A stretch of DNA of 59,419 bases from an uncultured SAR116 cluster alpha proteobacterium (GTDB lineage Bacteria > Pseudomonadota > Alphaproteobacteria > Puniceispirillales > Marisalimonadaceae), in the NCBI GenBank assembly GCA_902517815.1, contig CABYED010000009.1:1-59419 (forward strand). The letters run 5' to 3'. Shown one piece after another: positions 8,107-16,823 of this stretch. The notes under the pieces were generated by a model. It was not told the DNA's origin. It made no database searches and saw nothing but the letters and a program-made list of their open reading frames with translations. The translations under genes were made by a program, and so were the position numbers. Positions within the stretch are counted from its first letter, which is position 1; each line of letters begins with the position of its first letter.

Positions 8107-9030
8107 ATGATAAAAGCGTCAGAAACATTTGAAGGAACATGGCCGTTTCTGCCTAATTTTTTTGATGGAAATGGTTTTCTAATGCATTACGTAGATGAGG
8201 GGCCAAGACAGGCTAATCCAATTATTCTTCTTCATGGCGAACCTACCTGGGGCTATTTATATAGAAAATTCATACCTGAATTATCGAAATCATGTAGGGT
8301 TCTTGTTCCAGATATGATGGGTTTTGGTAAATCAGAAACTCCGCAAGATAAGGAATATACTTTAAAAACTCATGTAGAAAACTTGAGTAGTTTAATTGAC
8401 TATTTAAAATTAACCAATATCACGTTCGTTGGTCAAGATTGGGGTGGCCCGATAACAGCTGCTTATTCGATAAGAAACCTAAATAAGGTAAAAAGTTTTG
8501 TTTTAATTAATACATTATTTGGATATAGCAAAGAAGAAAGGCCAAAGAATTTATCTCCATGGTTTCAGTGGATAAATAAACATTATCAAGATAAAACATT
8601 AGAAGGTATTTTGGGTGAGCTTGGATCTACACTTCTTTCTGTAATGAAGATTCCTAACTTTACAAATAATAATATTATCAATGATACATGGATTAATGCT
8701 TATTCATCCCAGTTTCCAGATAGAGCAAGTTGTATAGGAGCTATTAATTTCCCATTAGATGCTCTTTTAAATAGAATTGTACCTTATATTGTAGAAGGTA
8801 TTAAACAAGGTGACCTTAAGTCTTTATGTTCGAAACCAGCTCTTTTGGCATATGGAATGAAAGATAAAGCAATTGAACCAGATTACGCTATAAGAGACTT
8901 TAAAGCTCTATTCCCTGGTTCTAAAGTTGTTGAAATGCCAAATGCTGGTCATTATTCGCAAGAAGATGAACCAGAACTTTTAATAAACTTAATAAAAGAA
9001 TTCATGACAGAAAATGAAAACAAATTATGA
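8107..9030 (+). CDS. haloalkane dehalogenase-like alpha/beta hydrolase
   Basis: A 307-residue hydrolase resembling haloalkane dehalogenases of the DhlA (HLD-I) type. The oxyanion segment HGEPTW is at residues 43-48. The nucleophile Asp 111 is followed by the halide-stabilising Trp 112 in GQDWGG, and the acid Asp 253 (GMKDKAIEPD) and base His 282 (AGHYSQEDE) are present. An aspartate nucleophile rather than serine, plus the Trp, favours dehalogenase over esterase. It might act on short marine haloalkanes, but related proteins can be epoxide hydrolases or inactive on halides. GAGGG precedes the start; the DUF952 gene overlaps its stop by four bases. Confidence 0.78.
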   Translation: MIKASETFEGTWPFLPNFFDGNGFLMHYVDEGPRQANPIILLHGEPTWGYLYRKFIPELSKSCRVLVPDMMGFGKSETPQDKEYTLKTHVENLSSLIDYLKLTNITFVGQDWGGPITAAYSIRNLNKVKSFVLINTLFGYSKEERPKNLSPWFQWINKHYQDKTLEGILGELGSTLLSVMKIPNFTNNNIINDTWINAYSSQFPDRASCIGAINFPLDALLNRIVPYIVEGIKQGDLKSLCSKPALLAYGMKDKAIEPDYAIRDFKALFPGSKVVEMPNAGHYSQEDEPELLINLIKEFMTENENKL

Positions 9031-9374
9031 ATTTAGTTTATAAAGTCTGTTCTAAAGATGAATGGGATCAAGCAATTATAAATCAATTTTATTCTGGTTC
9101 AGATGTCGACAATAAAGATGGTTTCATTCATTTATCTACAAAAAAACAGTTAAATGAAACGGTAACAAAACATTTTCGAGGAAAGAAAAATTTGTTAGTT
9201 ATCTCTTTTAGCACTAAAAAAATACAAGATAATCTTAAATGGGAAGTTTCTAGAAATGGTGATTTTTTTCCTCATTACTATGGAAATTTAGAAACAAAAT
9301 TTGCAGAAAAGACGTATAATTTACACTTAAATGCTGATGGTATCCATGAATTTCCTGAAAACTTTTTCTCCTAA
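9027..9374 (+). CDS. DUF952 family protein
   Basis: A 115-residue protein of the DUF952 family, recognised by the N-terminal YKV strand, the DGFIHLST motif at about residues 31-38 and the LKWE-(V/x)-S-R-NGDFFPHYYG segment. Its function is not known; the fold is related to the ADP-ribosyltransferase-like DUF952 group. It overlaps the dehalogenase-like gene in an ATGA junction, so the two are translationally coupled. Its last 48 bases overlap the end of the convergent glycosyltransferase gene. Confidence 0.8.
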   Translation: MNLVYKVCSKDEWDQAIINQFYSGSDVDNKDGFIHLSTKKQLNETVTKHFRGKKNLLVISFSTKKIQDNLKWEVSRNGDFFPHYYGNLETKFAEKTYNLHLNADGIHEFPENFFS

Positions 9375-10406
9375 AAAACTTTGTAAAAATTGTTTTTCTG
9401 CATGAAGTCCGTATTTTTGTCTAAGATCTTTTTTATTGATAGCATCTTTTAGAACATTAGCTAGCTGATCTTGATTTAAAGGATCTACACACCAGCCTGT
9501 TTTTGAATCAATTACGGCATCTGTTACTCCTCCATCTAAGCCCGCAATCGATGGAATTCTAAAAGCGGCTGCTTCAATATAAGATATACCAAAACCTTCA
9601 ATAGATTCGTTCACTTTATATGATGGCATTACAAAAACATCAGAGCTTTCTAATAATTTTTGTTTTAAATTATTATTTATTTTCCCAATTAAAAATACTT
9701 GGTCTGTTAAATTTAATTTTTTAATATTTTCTTTTATTTCCTTAAATTGTAATCCCTCACCACAAATATTCCAATGAAATGGCTTTAATAACTTATTTTT
9801 ATTTAAATTTGATAAACATCTTAATACTAGAAGAATACCTTTTCTTTTTTCAAGTCTACAAATTGTTAAAAGAGAGACTGTTTTTGAATTTTCTCTAGAT
9901 TTTGTTTTCTTTTCTAATGATTTTTCAAGTGAATAGGTAGGAGGTATAACTATTTTTTTTATATTTGTAATTTTTAACTTATCAATCAAGCTAGATGTGT
10001 AATTAGAACTACAAATAATACAAGAGGCTCTGTTTAAAGATTTTTTTATTTTTTTAATTTTTTTTTCTTTTGATAAAAATTCTTGTCCATGAGCAAAGAC
10101 ATATACTTTATTGATAGTTTTTGGAACCGCATTTAAAGATTTCCAGCTATCGCAAATAATAATATCACTACTTTTGCAAATTACTTTTAATAAAAATTTT
10201 TTAATAAATGGTCTAAATATTTTAGGAGAAAAATTGTTATGAATATGAATGTTCAAATTTTTACTACTATACTCTTTTGATAAATAGTGATCTGGAAAAA
10301 TATGTGTTTCATTAGAAACTGACAATCTTTTGCTAATTGAATCCATTACATTTTGCATGCCGCCAGTTCTAGGAGGAAAAGTTTGTGTAACAATCATATA
10401 TCTCAT
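9327..10406 (-). CDS. glycosyltransferase family 4-type (group 1)
   Basis: A GT-B fold glycosyltransferase of about 359 residues. The N-terminal domain has the FPPRTGGMQNVMDSIS acceptor-side loop. The C-terminal domain has TICRLEKRKGI (donor strand), the GEGLQ turn, VFVMPSY and the EGFGISYIEAAAFRIP motif whose Glu contacts the sugar nucleotide. It is probably cytoplasmic and could extend a surface polysaccharide or glycolipid, but no other polysaccharide genes are nearby. I start at ATG 10406; TTG 10415 and ATG 10397 are alternatives, none with a clear binding site. Donor and acceptor unknown. Confidence 0.85.
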   Translation of the reverse strand: MRYMIVTQTFPPRTGGMQNVMDSISKRLSVSNETHIFPDHYLSKEYSSKNLNIHIHNNFSPKIFRPFIKKFLLKVICKSSDIIICDSWKSLNAVPKTINKVYVFAHGQEFLSKEKKIKKIKKSLNRASCIICSSNYTSSLIDKLKITNIKKIVIPPTYSLEKSLEKKTKSRENSKTVSLLTICRLEKRKGILLVLRCLSNLNKNKLLKPFHWNICGEGLQFKEIKENIKKLNLTDQVFLIGKINNNLKQKLLESSDVFVMPSYKVNESIEGFGISYIEAAAFRIPSIAGLDGGVTDAVIDSKTGWCVDPLNQDQLANVLKDAINKKDLRQKYGLHAEKQFLQSFLGEKVFRKFMDTISI

Positions 10407-10497
10407 AACTATCAACTATAATTAAAACTATATTAAATCAAAATGTATGGTTAAATGCTATCTCATATTATAATATAAAAAATTTATAGAGGTAATT

Positions 10498-11103
10498 ATG
10501 TTAAAATTAACTTTTAGTCCAGCTTCCCCATATGTACGTAAGGTTCTATTATCAGCTTACAGGGCTGGAATTCAAGATGATATAGAACTTGTAGATTCAG
10601 GTACTGAATATGACAAATTATTGAGGAGTAAAAATCCTCTCGGAAAAATCCCAGTCCTTCAAAAAGATGACGGAGATTTTTTATTTGATAGTAGAGTAAT
10701 AGTAGAGCATTTAAATAAATTAGGAGGTAAATTAATACCTGAATATGGCTCTGAAAGAGATATAATACTGCGAAGATCAGCTCTTGCTGAAGGGTTAACA
10801 GATGCATCCCTTCTTGTAGTTTATTCAGAGAGATATGCAGGAGGTGAGATACCTTCAAAATTATGGTTAGACTTACAAATAGGTAAAATAGACAGAACAT
10901 TAGATTATTTAGAAATTGATATTATTAATTGGTCAAACCCCATAGAATTTGATGCAGCAAATATCGCGCTAGTCACAGCGCTTGATTATATGTCATTTAG
11001 GAATGTAAGAGACTGGAAATTAAACAGATTAAAATTAAGTCAATGGTTTGATAATATGTCATCAAAACTTCCAGGTTTTGCTGAGACATCTCCTAAATCA
11101 TAA
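10498..11103 (+). CDS. glutathione S-transferase family protein
   Basis: A 201-residue GST. The thioredoxin-like domain covers residues 1-78, with SPASPYVRKVLL at the glutathione end, the cis-Pro loop GKIPVL and the DSRVIVEHL segment (Asp-Ser pairs with the glutathione gamma-glutamyl group). The helical C-terminal domain covers about 88-195. GAGGT precedes the start. It resembles small bacterial GSTs involved in detoxification or stress; the substrate is unknown. It stands alone between the divergent glycosyltransferase gene and the convergent glycerate kinase gene. Confidence 0.85.
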   Translation: MLKLTFSPASPYVRKVLLSAYRAGIQDDIELVDSGTEYDKLLRSKNPLGKIPVLQKDDGDFLFDSRVIVEHLNKLGGKLIPEYGSERDIILRRSALAEGLTDASLLVVYSERYAGGEIPSKLWLDLQIGKIDRTLDYLEIDIINWSNPIEFDAANIALVTALDYMSFRNVRDWKLNRLKLSQWFDNMSSKLPGFAETSPKS

Positions 11104-11109
11104 TTAAAT

Positions 11110-12357
11110 CTAAGGTTGAATTAAAACAGCTCTAAAGTCATTTACATTTGTTAAGGTAGGTGAAGTAAAAATCAAATCGTCAATATTTTTAAAAAACTCA
11201 TATGAGTTATTAGCATTTAAAAAACTCATTGGTTTCATTTTCATCAAGGATGCTTTTTTTAGAGTTTCTTCTGAGACATATGCTCCAGCGTTATCCTTAA
11301 TACCATCAATCCCATCTGTATCAATTGCAAGGCAATTTATACCATTCGCATTTTTTAGGTGAATTGCCATTGATAGCATAAACTCAGTATTTCTACCTCC
11401 TTTACCATTACCCTTAATTGTTACAGTAGTTTCTCCACCAGATAAAAGTAATATTGGTTTCTGTAGGGTAATATCTTTATATTTTTTTTCTTTTTTAATT
11501 TTTATTGCTAATTCAGCCATTTTTTTACCTTCAATTATAGATTCTCCCTCAAGTGAATCTGAAATAATGATAGGTATGAAATCTTGTTTTTTAGCGGCTT
11601 CAGCAGCTTTTTTTAGAGCCATCATTGGGGTTGCAAGCATATATTCGGGAGATTTAGTTAATTTTGGTAATGTATTTTTTTTTATAATATCCCTTAATTG
11701 GTTATCAATAGAAATTTTATACTTTTCTAATATTTTAATTGAATCATCGTTTAAACCATTTGCTTGTATGGTTGGACCGGAACCAATATAAGCAGGGTCA
11801 TCTCCAGGAATATCAGATATCATATAAGTAGTAAGTTTTGCTGGAAAAATTGCTTGAGCAAGACGACCTCCTTTGATTTTGGATAAAGATCTTCTTACAA
11901 TATTCATTTCATCTATTGGTGCACCACAACGTAAAAGTTCTTTATTAATCCTTTGTTTTTCTTCAAAAACAACTCCTTTTGCAGGAAAGGTTAGTAAAGA
12001 AGATGCGCCTCCTGAAATAAGAAAAACTACATGATCGTCTTTTGATGATTTTGTGGCTAATTCAAATATTTTTTTTGATGCTATTAAACCATTTTTATCT
12101 GGTTCTGGATGAGAAGCTTCAATAATTTTTATAAATTTAGTTTTAGTATAATGACCATACCTTGTTATAACTAAACCTTCTAGAGGACCATCATAAGTAT
12201 TTTCGAATTCTTGTGCCATACTTGCACCTGCTTTACCTGCACCTAGTACAATAAGTTTACCTTTTGGTTTTTTAGGAAGAATTTTAAATTTACCTTTTGG
12301 TTTAGCAGCTTCAAGTGCAGAATTCATAATCAATGTTAGTGAATTTTTTAAATTCAT
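11110..12357 (-). CDS. gckA: glycerate 2-kinase (MOFRL family)
   Basis: A 415-residue enzyme expected to phosphorylate D-glycerate to 2-phosphoglycerate using ATP. Homologues were once annotated as hydroxypyruvate reductase TtuD. Visible are VLGAGKAGASMA near residue 36, the SGGASSL loop near 115, and the C-terminal MOFRL domain with SGGETTV and GKGGRNTEFML. In other bacteria it serves tartrate, glyoxylate or serine routes. Here it could also recycle glycerate released by the glucosylglycerate phosphorylase encoded 6 kb away (inference). It is transcribed alone, divergent from an enoyl-CoA hydratase gene. Confidence 0.85.
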   Translation of the reverse strand: MNLKNSLTLIMNSALEAAKPKGKFKILPKKPKGKLIVLGAGKAGASMAQEFENTYDGPLEGLVITRYGHYTKTKFIKIIEASHPEPDKNGLIASKKIFELATKSSKDDHVVFLISGGASSLLTFPAKGVVFEEKQRINKELLRCGAPIDEMNIVRRSLSKIKGGRLAQAIFPAKLTTYMISDIPGDDPAYIGSGPTIQANGLNDDSIKILEKYKISIDNQLRDIIKKNTLPKLTKSPEYMLATPMMALKKAAEAAKKQDFIPIIISDSLEGESIIEGKKMAELAIKIKKEKKYKDITLQKPILLLSGGETTVTIKGNGKGGRNTEFMLSMAIHLKNANGINCLAIDTDGIDGIKDNAGAYVSEETLKKASLMKMKPMSFLNANNSYEFFKNIDDLIFTSPTLTNVNDFRAVLIQP

Positions 12358-12446
12358 AATAAATTTGCAATTTTAGTTATTTTCTTAAAGAATGACTTCA
12401 TAAGTTTTTTAATTCAACCATAAAATAATTAAAGTATAGGAATAAA

Positions 12447-13235
12447 ATGGCTATAATAGAAAATGAATTAATTGGTAATACATTACTAGTGACTATTAAT
12501 AATCCTTCTAAACGAAATTCAATGATTTTTGGTTTTCATGATGAATTACAATCAACTATCAAAAGGGCAGATAATAATAAAGAAGTTAACGCATTAATTA
12601 TAACTGGTGCTGGTGATTTTTTTTGTGCAGGAGGTGATTTAAATGGCCTCAAAACTAGAAGATCAATGTCGGAGGATGAAAGATATGATGCACTAAGTCA
12701 GTTAAATGGAACAATACAAGCTATTTTTGATTGTTCAAAACCTATTATTTCTGCCATTGAAGGTGGAGCGGCAGGTGCGGGTGTCTCATTAGCGATGGCC
12801 TGTGACTTAGTAGTTATGAGTGAGCATACCTTTTTTTCACTAGCTTATGTTAAAATTGGATTGTCACCAGATGGTAATGCAACTAAATTCTTATCTGAAA
12901 CTATGCCACGTCAAATGCTGTCTGAGATGGCAATGATAGGAGGGAAAATAGATGCTTCTAGATTATATCAAATAGGGGCTATAAATGTTTTATCACAAAA
13001 AGGAAATGCAAAAGAAACTGCTTTGGAATTATCTAAAAATTTTGATAATCTTCCCAAAAATTCAATTTCTAGAATAAAAAAATTATCCAGATCTGCTTAT
13101 GGAAATAATTTTTCAGAACAGCTTCAAATGGAAACAGATTTGATGGTAAAATCCATGGGTGATAAAGAAAGCATAGAAGGTATTGATGCCTTTTTAGAAA
13201 AAAGAGAACCGGACTATAAAAAATTAAGAATGTAA
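12447..13235 (+). CDS. enoyl-CoA hydratase/isomerase family protein
   Basis: A 262-residue crotonase-fold protein. The first oxyanion loop is AGDFFCAGGDLNGL (about residues 54-67). The second, EGGAAGAGVSLAMACD (about 107-122), carries the helix dipole Gly pair. The usual hydratase Glu at the GxxPD position is replaced by a VKIGLSPDGNATKF segment, as in isomerase or ring-opening members, so hydration is not certain. It follows an AGGAATAAA binding site. The transglycosylase gene begins about 33 bases downstream but probably has its own promoter. The acyl-CoA substrate is unknown. Confidence 0.8.
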   Translation: MAIIENELIGNTLLVTINNPSKRNSMIFGFHDELQSTIKRADNNKEVNALIITGAGDFFCAGGDLNGLKTRRSMSEDERYDALSQLNGTIQAIFDCSKPIISAIEGGAAGAGVSLAMACDLVVMSEHTFFSLAYVKIGLSPDGNATKFLSETMPRQMLSEMAMIGGKIDASRLYQIGAINVLSQKGNAKETALELSKNFDNLPKNSISRIKKLSRSAYGNNFSEQLQMETDLMVKSMGDKESIEGIDAFLEKREPDYKKLRM

Positions 13236-13241
13236 TTTGTC

Positions 13242-13256
13242 TGGCACATTGATTGC
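13242..13256 (+). promoter_or_regulatory. candidate sigma-54 (-24/-12) promoter
   Basis: TGGCAC at 13242-13247, five bases, then TTGC at 13253-13256 match the -24/-12 sigma-54 consensus with exact spacing. The predicted transcription start is 13268, which is the A of the transglycosylase ATG, so the mRNA would be leaderless. Three more matches of the same form stand at flagellar genes near the end of the window. Confidence 0.5.
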
Positions 13257-13267
13257 TTATAAAAAGC

Positions 13268-13960
13268 ATGAAATTATTTAAAGTATCAATAATATTTAAT
13301 ATATTTTTTCTTTTATCAATTAAAGAAGCATTCGCAGACAAAATTGAAAAATTAAATTTATGTGAGAATAAAATCCAAAAAATTGAAATGCAAACTGATA
13401 TTCCAAAAGGGCTTCTTGTTAGTATAGGAAAAGCTGAAGCAATTAGAAAAATAAAAAATAAATTCGTCATTTGGCCTTGGACAATAAATCATGCTGGCCG
13501 AAGTATGTTTTTTGATAATAAAAAACAAATGAAAAATTATGTTTATAAAAATTTAAAAAAAGACGATTTTAATATTGATGTAGGTTGTATGCAGATTAAC
13601 ATCAAATGGCATAAAAATAATTTTAAGAAAATATCCGATATGTTTGAGGTTAATCCTAATGTTTCATATGCAGCTTCATTTTTACAACAATTAAAAAATA
13701 AACATGGTTCATGGGATAAAGCAATTAAGCATTATCATTCTTCTGATCCCCAAAAAAATAAACCTTATTTAATTAAAGTTAAAAGTTTTTGGAAAAAAAT
13801 TGAAGATGAGAAAATAATCAAAATACAAAATATTCAATATAAAAGTATTAAAAAAATAAAGGATAACTCACTTGCTAATATGATTAGAGAAAGACAACCT
13901 TATTTGTTTGAGAGAATTGAGAAAGTAAAGTTCTTTAGAAATATTTTCTCACAAAATTAA
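13268..13960 (+). CDS. secreted lytic transglycosylase (SLT domain)
   Basis: A 230-residue exported protein: signal peptide of about 23 residues (MKLFK, a hydrophobic stretch, then AFA-D), followed by an SLT lysozyme-like domain. The catalytic Glu is probably Glu 57 in SIGKAEA. The WPWTINHAGRS, VGCMQIN and AASFLQQLKNKHGSWDKAIKHYHSS motifs are typical of periplasmic transglycosylases in alphaproteobacteria, some of which are flagellum-specific. It should cleave peptidoglycan glycan strands in the periplasm. A sigma-54-type promoter directly upstream hints at a flagellar role. I reject the TTG at 13253 because it lies in the -12 box and would place charges before the signal peptide. Confidence 0.8.
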   Translation: MKLFKVSIIFNIFFLLSIKEAFADKIEKLNLCENKIQKIEMQTDIPKGLLVSIGKAEAIRKIKNKFVIWPWTINHAGRSMFFDNKKQMKNYVYKNLKKDDFNIDVGCMQINIKWHKNNFKKISDMFEVNPNVSYAASFLQQLKNKHGSWDKAIKHYHSSDPQKNKPYLIKVKSFWKKIEDEKIIKIQNIQYKSIKKIKDNSLANMIRERQPYLFERIEKVKFFRNIFSQN

Positions 13961-14038
13961 ATTAATTAATTGATTAAAACTTGAATAACGTAAATAGTTA
14001 AATTGTCAATTATTTAATTTTATTATGAGGTTGTGAGT

Positions 14039-14710
14039 ATGAATGTAAAGGAAGCTTTCATTTCAAGAAGATCAGTAAGAAGGTTTCTTCCAGATCCAAT
14101 ATCAAAAGACAAAATAAAAAATATTTTAGAGTGTTCAGCTTTCGCGCCAAGTGGACATAATATACAGCCTTGGCATGTATATATTGTAGAGGGTAAAAAA
14201 AAGGAAGCAATTACAAACTCTATTTTAGAATCTATTGAAAATGGTTCTGCTAAAAATTTTAAACAAGAATTTGATTATTACCCAACTGAATGGTTTGAAC
14301 CTTTTATTTCTAGAAGAAGAGCAGTTGGTTTTGAACTTTATAAACTTCTTAACATTAAAAGAGATGATTTTGAAGCTAGAGAAAAACAAATGCAGGAAAA
14401 CTTTCATTTTTTTGGTGCCCCGCTTGGAATGTTTATAACCATGGATAGACGTCTTGCCACAGGAACATTTATGGACGTTGGTATGTTTATTCAAAGTATA
14501 TTAGTGGGTGCTAGAGGAGAAGGATTGCATACCTGTGGTCAAGTTGCTTTTACGAGATTTCATACTTTAATTGCAGACCATTTAGGTTTCACAGAAAACG
14601 AGATGTTAGTATGTGGAGTTTCAATTGGTTACGAGGATACAAATGCTCCTGAAAATGCTTTGCGTGTTGAAAAATTAAATTATACCGACTTTACTACTTT
14701 TTTGTCATAG
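14039..14710 (+). CDS. nitroreductase family protein
   Basis: A 223-residue FMN-dependent oxidoreductase. The N-terminal FISRRSVRRFLPDPI with FMN-phosphate-binding Arg residues and the APSGHNIQPWHVYIV segment are family signatures. The GEGLHTCGQVAFTRF segment near residue 165 completes the flavin site. It should reduce nitro, quinone or related substrates with NAD(P)H; the natural role is unknown. Start at ATG 14039 because TGAGG lies eight bases before it; GTG 14033 is too close. It is followed by an MFS gene after 30 bases. Confidence 0.85.
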   Translation: MNVKEAFISRRSVRRFLPDPISKDKIKNILECSAFAPSGHNIQPWHVYIVEGKKKEAITNSILESIENGSAKNFKQEFDYYPTEWFEPFISRRRAVGFELYKLLNIKRDDFEAREKQMQENFHFFGAPLGMFITMDRRLATGTFMDVGMFIQSILVGARGEGLHTCGQVAFTRFHTLIADHLGFTENEMLVCGVSIGYEDTNAPENALRVEKLNYTDFTTFLS

Positions 14711-14740
14711 TTAAATTTAACTTACAAAAGACCTATAAAT

Positions 14741-15967
14741 ATGAAATTACTAAATCTTGATAGTTCTAAAACTTACTCTATACCAGATTTATATCTTAAT
14801 ATAGGACATTTGTTAGATCATTTTATGATGCTTATTTTTGCAAAGGCAGCATTTGATGCCGGTAGGGAATTTGGTTTATCTTATGAAGAAATTATTATTT
14901 ATGGAACTTTAGGTGTAGTTTTATTTGGAGCTGCAGCCCCCTTAGCGGGTTGGTTGGCTGATAAATTTTCAAGAGCTATTTTAATTACAATTTATCCTTT
15001 TGGTTTAGCCTTAGGTGCGTTACTAACTGCTTTTTCATATTCTGTAGAGATGTTAGGAATATCATTAGGCATATTGGGATTTTTTGCAGCTATTTACCAT
15101 CCTGTTGGTATTGCAATGATTACAAAAAGACCAGGTAAAGTAGGTTTGAGGCTAGGTATAAATGGTGTTTGGGGTAATATGGGGGTGGCTTTAGCACCAG
15201 TCCTGACTGGATTTTTAATAGCTTATGCTGATTGGAGAATGGCTTTTATACTGCCTGCAATTTTTTGTAGTATATTTGGAATTTCTCAATTACTGTCTTT
15301 TATAGAGTTGAATGAGAGTATATCAAACTCAAAACCAAAAATTCAAAATGAAAAAAATCAAGATTTAAAGGATGGGTGGAAAACAGTCCTTATTTGCTTA
15401 AGTATTGTTACATTATCTGGAGGATTTATCTTTGGTTCAATGACATTTCTAATACCAAGATTGTTTGAAATCAATTTATCAGAAATTTCCAATGATATTG
15501 CAATAACAGGAATTTTAGCGGGATTAGTTTATGCTTTTGCTTCATTTGCTCAAATTGGGACAGGTTGGTTGGCTGATAAAATTCCTCCAAAATATGTTTT
15601 ATCAGCTATGGGTATTGGTCAATTAATTTTTATTTTTTTAGCAAGTTTTTCATTTGATTACAGTCTATTATTCATTATGTTAGCCGGAATGTTATTTGTT
15701 TTTGGGCAAGTTCCCATAACAGACATTATTTTGGTAAAATATGTTCAAGATAGTTGGAGAGGTCGAGTGCTTTCAATCAAGTTTATGGTTAACTTATGTG
15801 CTGGTGCTGCAGTGCTGCCTACAATATCTATTTTGTTAAAAAATGGGTACGATTTTTCTCATGTTTTAAAATCATTAGCTTTTATTTCAATTGCAGTAAT
15901 TATTTCAGGAATGCTTTTGCCTAATAAATCATCAAATTTTATTATGGCCAAACAAAAATCTTTATAA
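14741..15967 (+). CDS. MFS transporter, fosmidomycin-resistance-like
   Basis: A 408-residue inner-membrane protein with about 12 transmembrane segments of the major facilitator superfamily. The loop 2-3 motif GWLADKFSRA and its echo GWLADKIPPK in the second half mark the two six-helix bundles. The segment AIYHPVGIAMITKRPGK followed by GVWGNMGVALAP resembles Fsr-type exporters. It could export a small metabolite or drug. The gene lies just before the glucosylglycerate operon; whether it belongs to it is not shown. Confidence 0.8.
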   Translation: MKLLNLDSSKTYSIPDLYLNIGHLLDHFMMLIFAKAAFDAGREFGLSYEEIIIYGTLGVVLFGAAAPLAGWLADKFSRAILITIYPFGLALGALLTAFSYSVEMLGISLGILGFFAAIYHPVGIAMITKRPGKVGLRLGINGVWGNMGVALAPVLTGFLIAYADWRMAFILPAIFCSIFGISQLLSFIELNESISNSKPKIQNEKNQDLKDGWKTVLICLSIVTLSGGFIFGSMTFLIPRLFEINLSEISNDIAITGILAGLVYAFASFAQIGTGWLADKIPPKYVLSAMGIGQLIFIFLASFSFDYSLLFIMLAGMLFVFGQVPITDIILVKYVQDSWRGRVLSIKFMVNLCAGAAVLPTISILLKNGYDFSHVLKSLAFISIAVIISGMLLPNKSSNFIMAKQKSL

Positions 15968-15994
15968 ATACCAAATAATACCTAAGTTTACGCC

Positions 15995-16819
15995 ATGATA
16001 AAAAATCAAATATTAATTTTTACAGATCTTGATGGTTCATTATTAAATCACAATAACTTTGAGTTTAGAGAGATCAAGGATTTTATTTTAAATTGTATCA
16101 AAAATGGCATTAAGATTATACCAAACACTAGTAAGACAAATTCAGAAATTCAGGTGTTTCTTGACCAATTAGGACAAAATCTTCCTTTTATTGTTGAAAA
16201 TGGTGCAGCAATACATAATCTTGACTTAGTTCATCCAAAAATAAAAGTTAAAAATAATTCTCTTGTTTTCAGTAGGTCATTACCTGAAATTTTAAAGTTA
16301 TTTAAAAAAAAAATTCCTAAAGATTTTCAAAAAAGGTGTTTTTTTTTAAAAGATATGAGTTCTATCGAACAAATGAAAATTCTTGGTCTTAATAAAAAAT
16401 ATTTACCGTTTGCTCTTAACAGAGATTACTCAATACCATTAGTTTTTGAAGGCTCCAACGAGATGGTAAATGAATTCACTAGTCTTTTAAAAGAAATTGG
16501 CATGAAACTGCACGAAGGTGGAAGAATTTATAATATATGTGATGATTGTTCAAAAGGTAAAGCGATGATTACATTAATTGAAAAGTTAAAAAATGAATTT
16601 GATTTCAACTCTCATACAATAGTTGTAGGGGACAGTCCTAATGATATTTCAATGTTAAATGTTTCTGATCAACCTTGTATTATTCCTTTACCAAATAAAA
16701 AGAATTTATGTCATTTAAAAGATAAAAAAATAATTAGAGCAACTCAAACAGCACCACAAGGATGGGAAGAAGTGGTAAGAGCCTCGCTTAAAAAAATTAA
16801 TTTTGAATTAGAAGGATAG
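15995..16819 (+). CDS. gpgP: glucosyl-/mannosyl-3-phosphoglycerate phosphatase (HAD family)
   Basis: A 274-residue HAD-superfamily (type IIB cap) phosphatase. Motif I FTDLDGSLL has the catalytic Asp 11 and Asp 13. VENGAAIH and the C-terminal VVGDSPNDISML (motif IV metal-binding Asp residues) match the mannosyl-3-phosphoglycerate phosphatase group. It should remove phosphate from glucosyl-3-phosphoglycerate to give glucosylglycerate. The synthase gene starts four bases after its stop, confirming the pathway. In marine bacteria glucosylglycerate accumulates under salt stress combined with nitrogen shortage (established). Preference for the glucosyl over the mannosyl compound is inferred from the neighbours. 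Confidence 0.85.
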   Translation: MIKNQILIFTDLDGSLLNHNNFEFREIKDFILNCIKNGIKIIPNTSKTNSEIQVFLDQLGQNLPFIVENGAAIHNLDLVHPKIKVKNNSLVFSRSLPEILKLFKKKIPKDFQKRCFFLKDMSSIEQMKILGLNKKYLPFALNRDYSIPLVFEGSNEMVNEFTSLLKEIGMKLHEGGRIYNICDDCSKGKAMITLIEKLKNEFDFNSHTIVVGDSPNDISMLNVSDQPCIIPLPNKKNLCHLKDKKIIRATQTAPQGWEEVVRASLKKINFELEG

Positions 16820-16823
16820 TGAT

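Noticed and set aside
13069-13470. Minus-strand frame of 133 codons rich in Phe, Leu and Ile
   Set aside because: It is antisense to the enoyl-CoA hydratase end and the transglycosylase gene, both well supported; its composition is what A-rich coding strands give in reverse.
16491-16506. Possible sigma-54 motif TGGCAT with TGC nearby
   Set aside because: The distance between the GG and GC elements is one base too short and the site is inside the gpgP coding region.
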